Positions 4,466-5,207 of a stretch of 5,207 bases of DNA are shown here, piece after piece. The stretch's first letter is position 1. The number at the start of each line of letters is the position of its first letter. The notes under the pieces are model-generated. The model was not told where the DNA came from. It searched no databases and worked only from the letters and a program-made list of their open reading frames with translations. Source of the DNA: Acidobacteriota bacterium (GTDB lineage: Bacteria; Acidobacteriota; UBA4820; DSQY01); the NCBI GenBank assembly GCA_021814355.1, contig JAKAIJ010000191.1, positions 1-5,207 of the forward strand, written 5' to 3'. A program made the position numbers and the translations under genes.

Positions 4466-5207
4466 GCCGGTACTCGGCCGCGGCGCTCTCCCACGTGGGG
4501 ATGAAACGCACCAACAACGAGGACTCCTTCGTCCTACGGCCCGACCTCGGGCTCTACATCGTCGCGGACGGGATGGGCGGGCACTCCTGCGGCGAGGTGG
4601 CCTCCCAGCTCGCGGTCTCCCAGATCGTGGAGTTCATGGCCGGCACGCGCCTGGACGAGGAGAGCACCTGGCCCTACGCCTACGACGAGCGCATCTCCTT
4701 CCACGGCAACAAGCTCAAGACCGCCATCTCGGTGGCGAACGAGAAGATCCAGGAGTACTCCGCCCAGCACTCGGAGTCACGGGGGATGGGCACCACCGTG
4801 GTGGCCGCCCTCGTCCACCAGGACCGGCTCATCCTCTCCCACGTGGGCGACAGCCGCGCCTACCTCTACCGCGGCGGCGGCCTGCAGCCGATCACCTCCG
4901 ACCACTCCTGGGTGAACGAGCAGGTCCGCATGGGGTTCCTCTCCCAGAACGAGGCCCAGCGCCCCCCCTTCCGCAACGTCATCACCAAGGCGCTCGGAAC
5001 CAAGGGGGAGGCCACCGCGGACGTGGCGGAGATCCCGCTCATGGCCGGCGACCTCGTCCTTCTGTGCACCGACGGCCTTAACACCATGGTGGAGGACGCC
5101 ACCATCGCCGGCGTCCTCGCCGCGACGAAGGAGCTGGAGCCCGCCTGTCAGAGCCTGATCGAGAGCGCCAACCGCTCCGGCGGCGAGGACAACGTCACCG
5201 TCCTCAT
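4462..5207 (+). CDS. PP2C-type Ser/Thr protein phosphatase (Stp/PrpC family), 3' end cut
   Basis: The first 248 residues are present; the final motif suggests only a short tail is missing unless there is a C-terminal extension. It removes phosphate from Ser/Thr residues using Mn2+ or Mg2+. The PP2C motifs appear in order: R16 with TNNED at 17-21, ADGMGGH at 35-41, GMGTT at 108-112, SHVGDSRAYLYR at 126-137, ITSDHSWV at 144-151, TKALG at 175-179, CTDGL at 202-206 and GGEDNVTVL at 240-248. The expected metal ligands D36, D204 and D243 and the phosphate-binding R16 are all present, so it should be active. The region about 69-83 (TWPYAYDERISFHGN) is typical of Stp-type phosphatases as I recall the family. 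No membrane segment is seen. It is translationally coupled to the J protein (ATGA at 4462-4465); its partner kinase is probably nearby but outside the window. Confidence 0.93.
   Translation, partial: MSRYSAAALSHVGMKRTNNEDSFVLRPDLGLYIVADGMGGHSCGEVASQLAVSQIVEFMAGTRLDEESTWPYAYDERISFHGNKLKTAISVANEKIQEYSAQHSESRGMGTTVVAALVHQDRLILSHVGDSRAYLYRGGGLQPITSDHSWVNEQVRMGFLSQNEAQRPPFRNVITKALGTKGEATADVAEIPLMAGDLVLLCTDGLNTMVEDATIAGVLAATKELEPACQSLIESANRSGGEDNVTVL

Overview
The window is very GC-rich bacterial DNA with strongly G/C-biased third codon positions. All supported genes lie on the + strand. The gene families (RodZ-like protein, HEAT/leucine-rich-variant-like helical repeat proteins, a J-domain/TPR protein, a PP2C phosphatase of the Stp type) suggest a Deltaproteobacteria-like lineage or another high-GC phylum with similar gene content. 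No marker gene here fixes the taxonomy, so that is inference.

Layout. Bases 1-59 hold the last codons of an upstream gene. Bases 60-1063 hold no convincing gene. They are a structured, repetitive non-coding stretch in which palindromes alternate with two copies of one element. Palindrome P1 (90-218) can fold as a four-way junction. Element copy E1 spans 269-550, palindrome P2 spans 570-632, element copy E2 spans 645-927 and hairpin P3 spans 935-995. E1 and E2 are in direct orientation, about 94% identical, offset by 376 bp, and share a perfectly identical 138-bp core. Each copy is bounded by about 19-bp imperfect terminal inverted repeats, and one base pair in that terminal stem has changed on both sides between copies. 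A 7-bp direct repeat (CAAATTG) sits at both edges of the stretch (63-69 and 998-1004). This looks like clustered MITE-like or structured-RNA repeats and is the most unusual part of the window.

A promoter-like TTGCCG-17-TAGAAT (1064-1092) and a strong ribosome binding site lead into a compact operon: a helical-repeat protein (1115-1849), a RodZ-like membrane protein (1846-2625) and a second, longer helical-repeat protein (2622-3758). The genes are joined by ATGA stop/start overlaps. The two helical-repeat proteins are paralogous over about 120 C-terminal residues and sandwich the RodZ-like gene. After a 44-bp gap with a second promoter-like sequence (3766-3795) come a J-domain/TPR protein (3803-4465) and, overlapping again by ATGA, a PP2C-type Ser/Thr protein phosphatase (4462 to the window end, nearly complete).

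How they may work together (inference): the RodZ-like protein would link the cytoplasmic cytoskeleton or a DNA-binding-like head to the envelope, the two repeat proteins are plausible cytoplasmic protein-binding scaffolds, the J protein would recruit DnaK to a client held by its TPRs, and the phosphatase would reverse Ser/Thr phosphorylation by a kinase that is not in this window.
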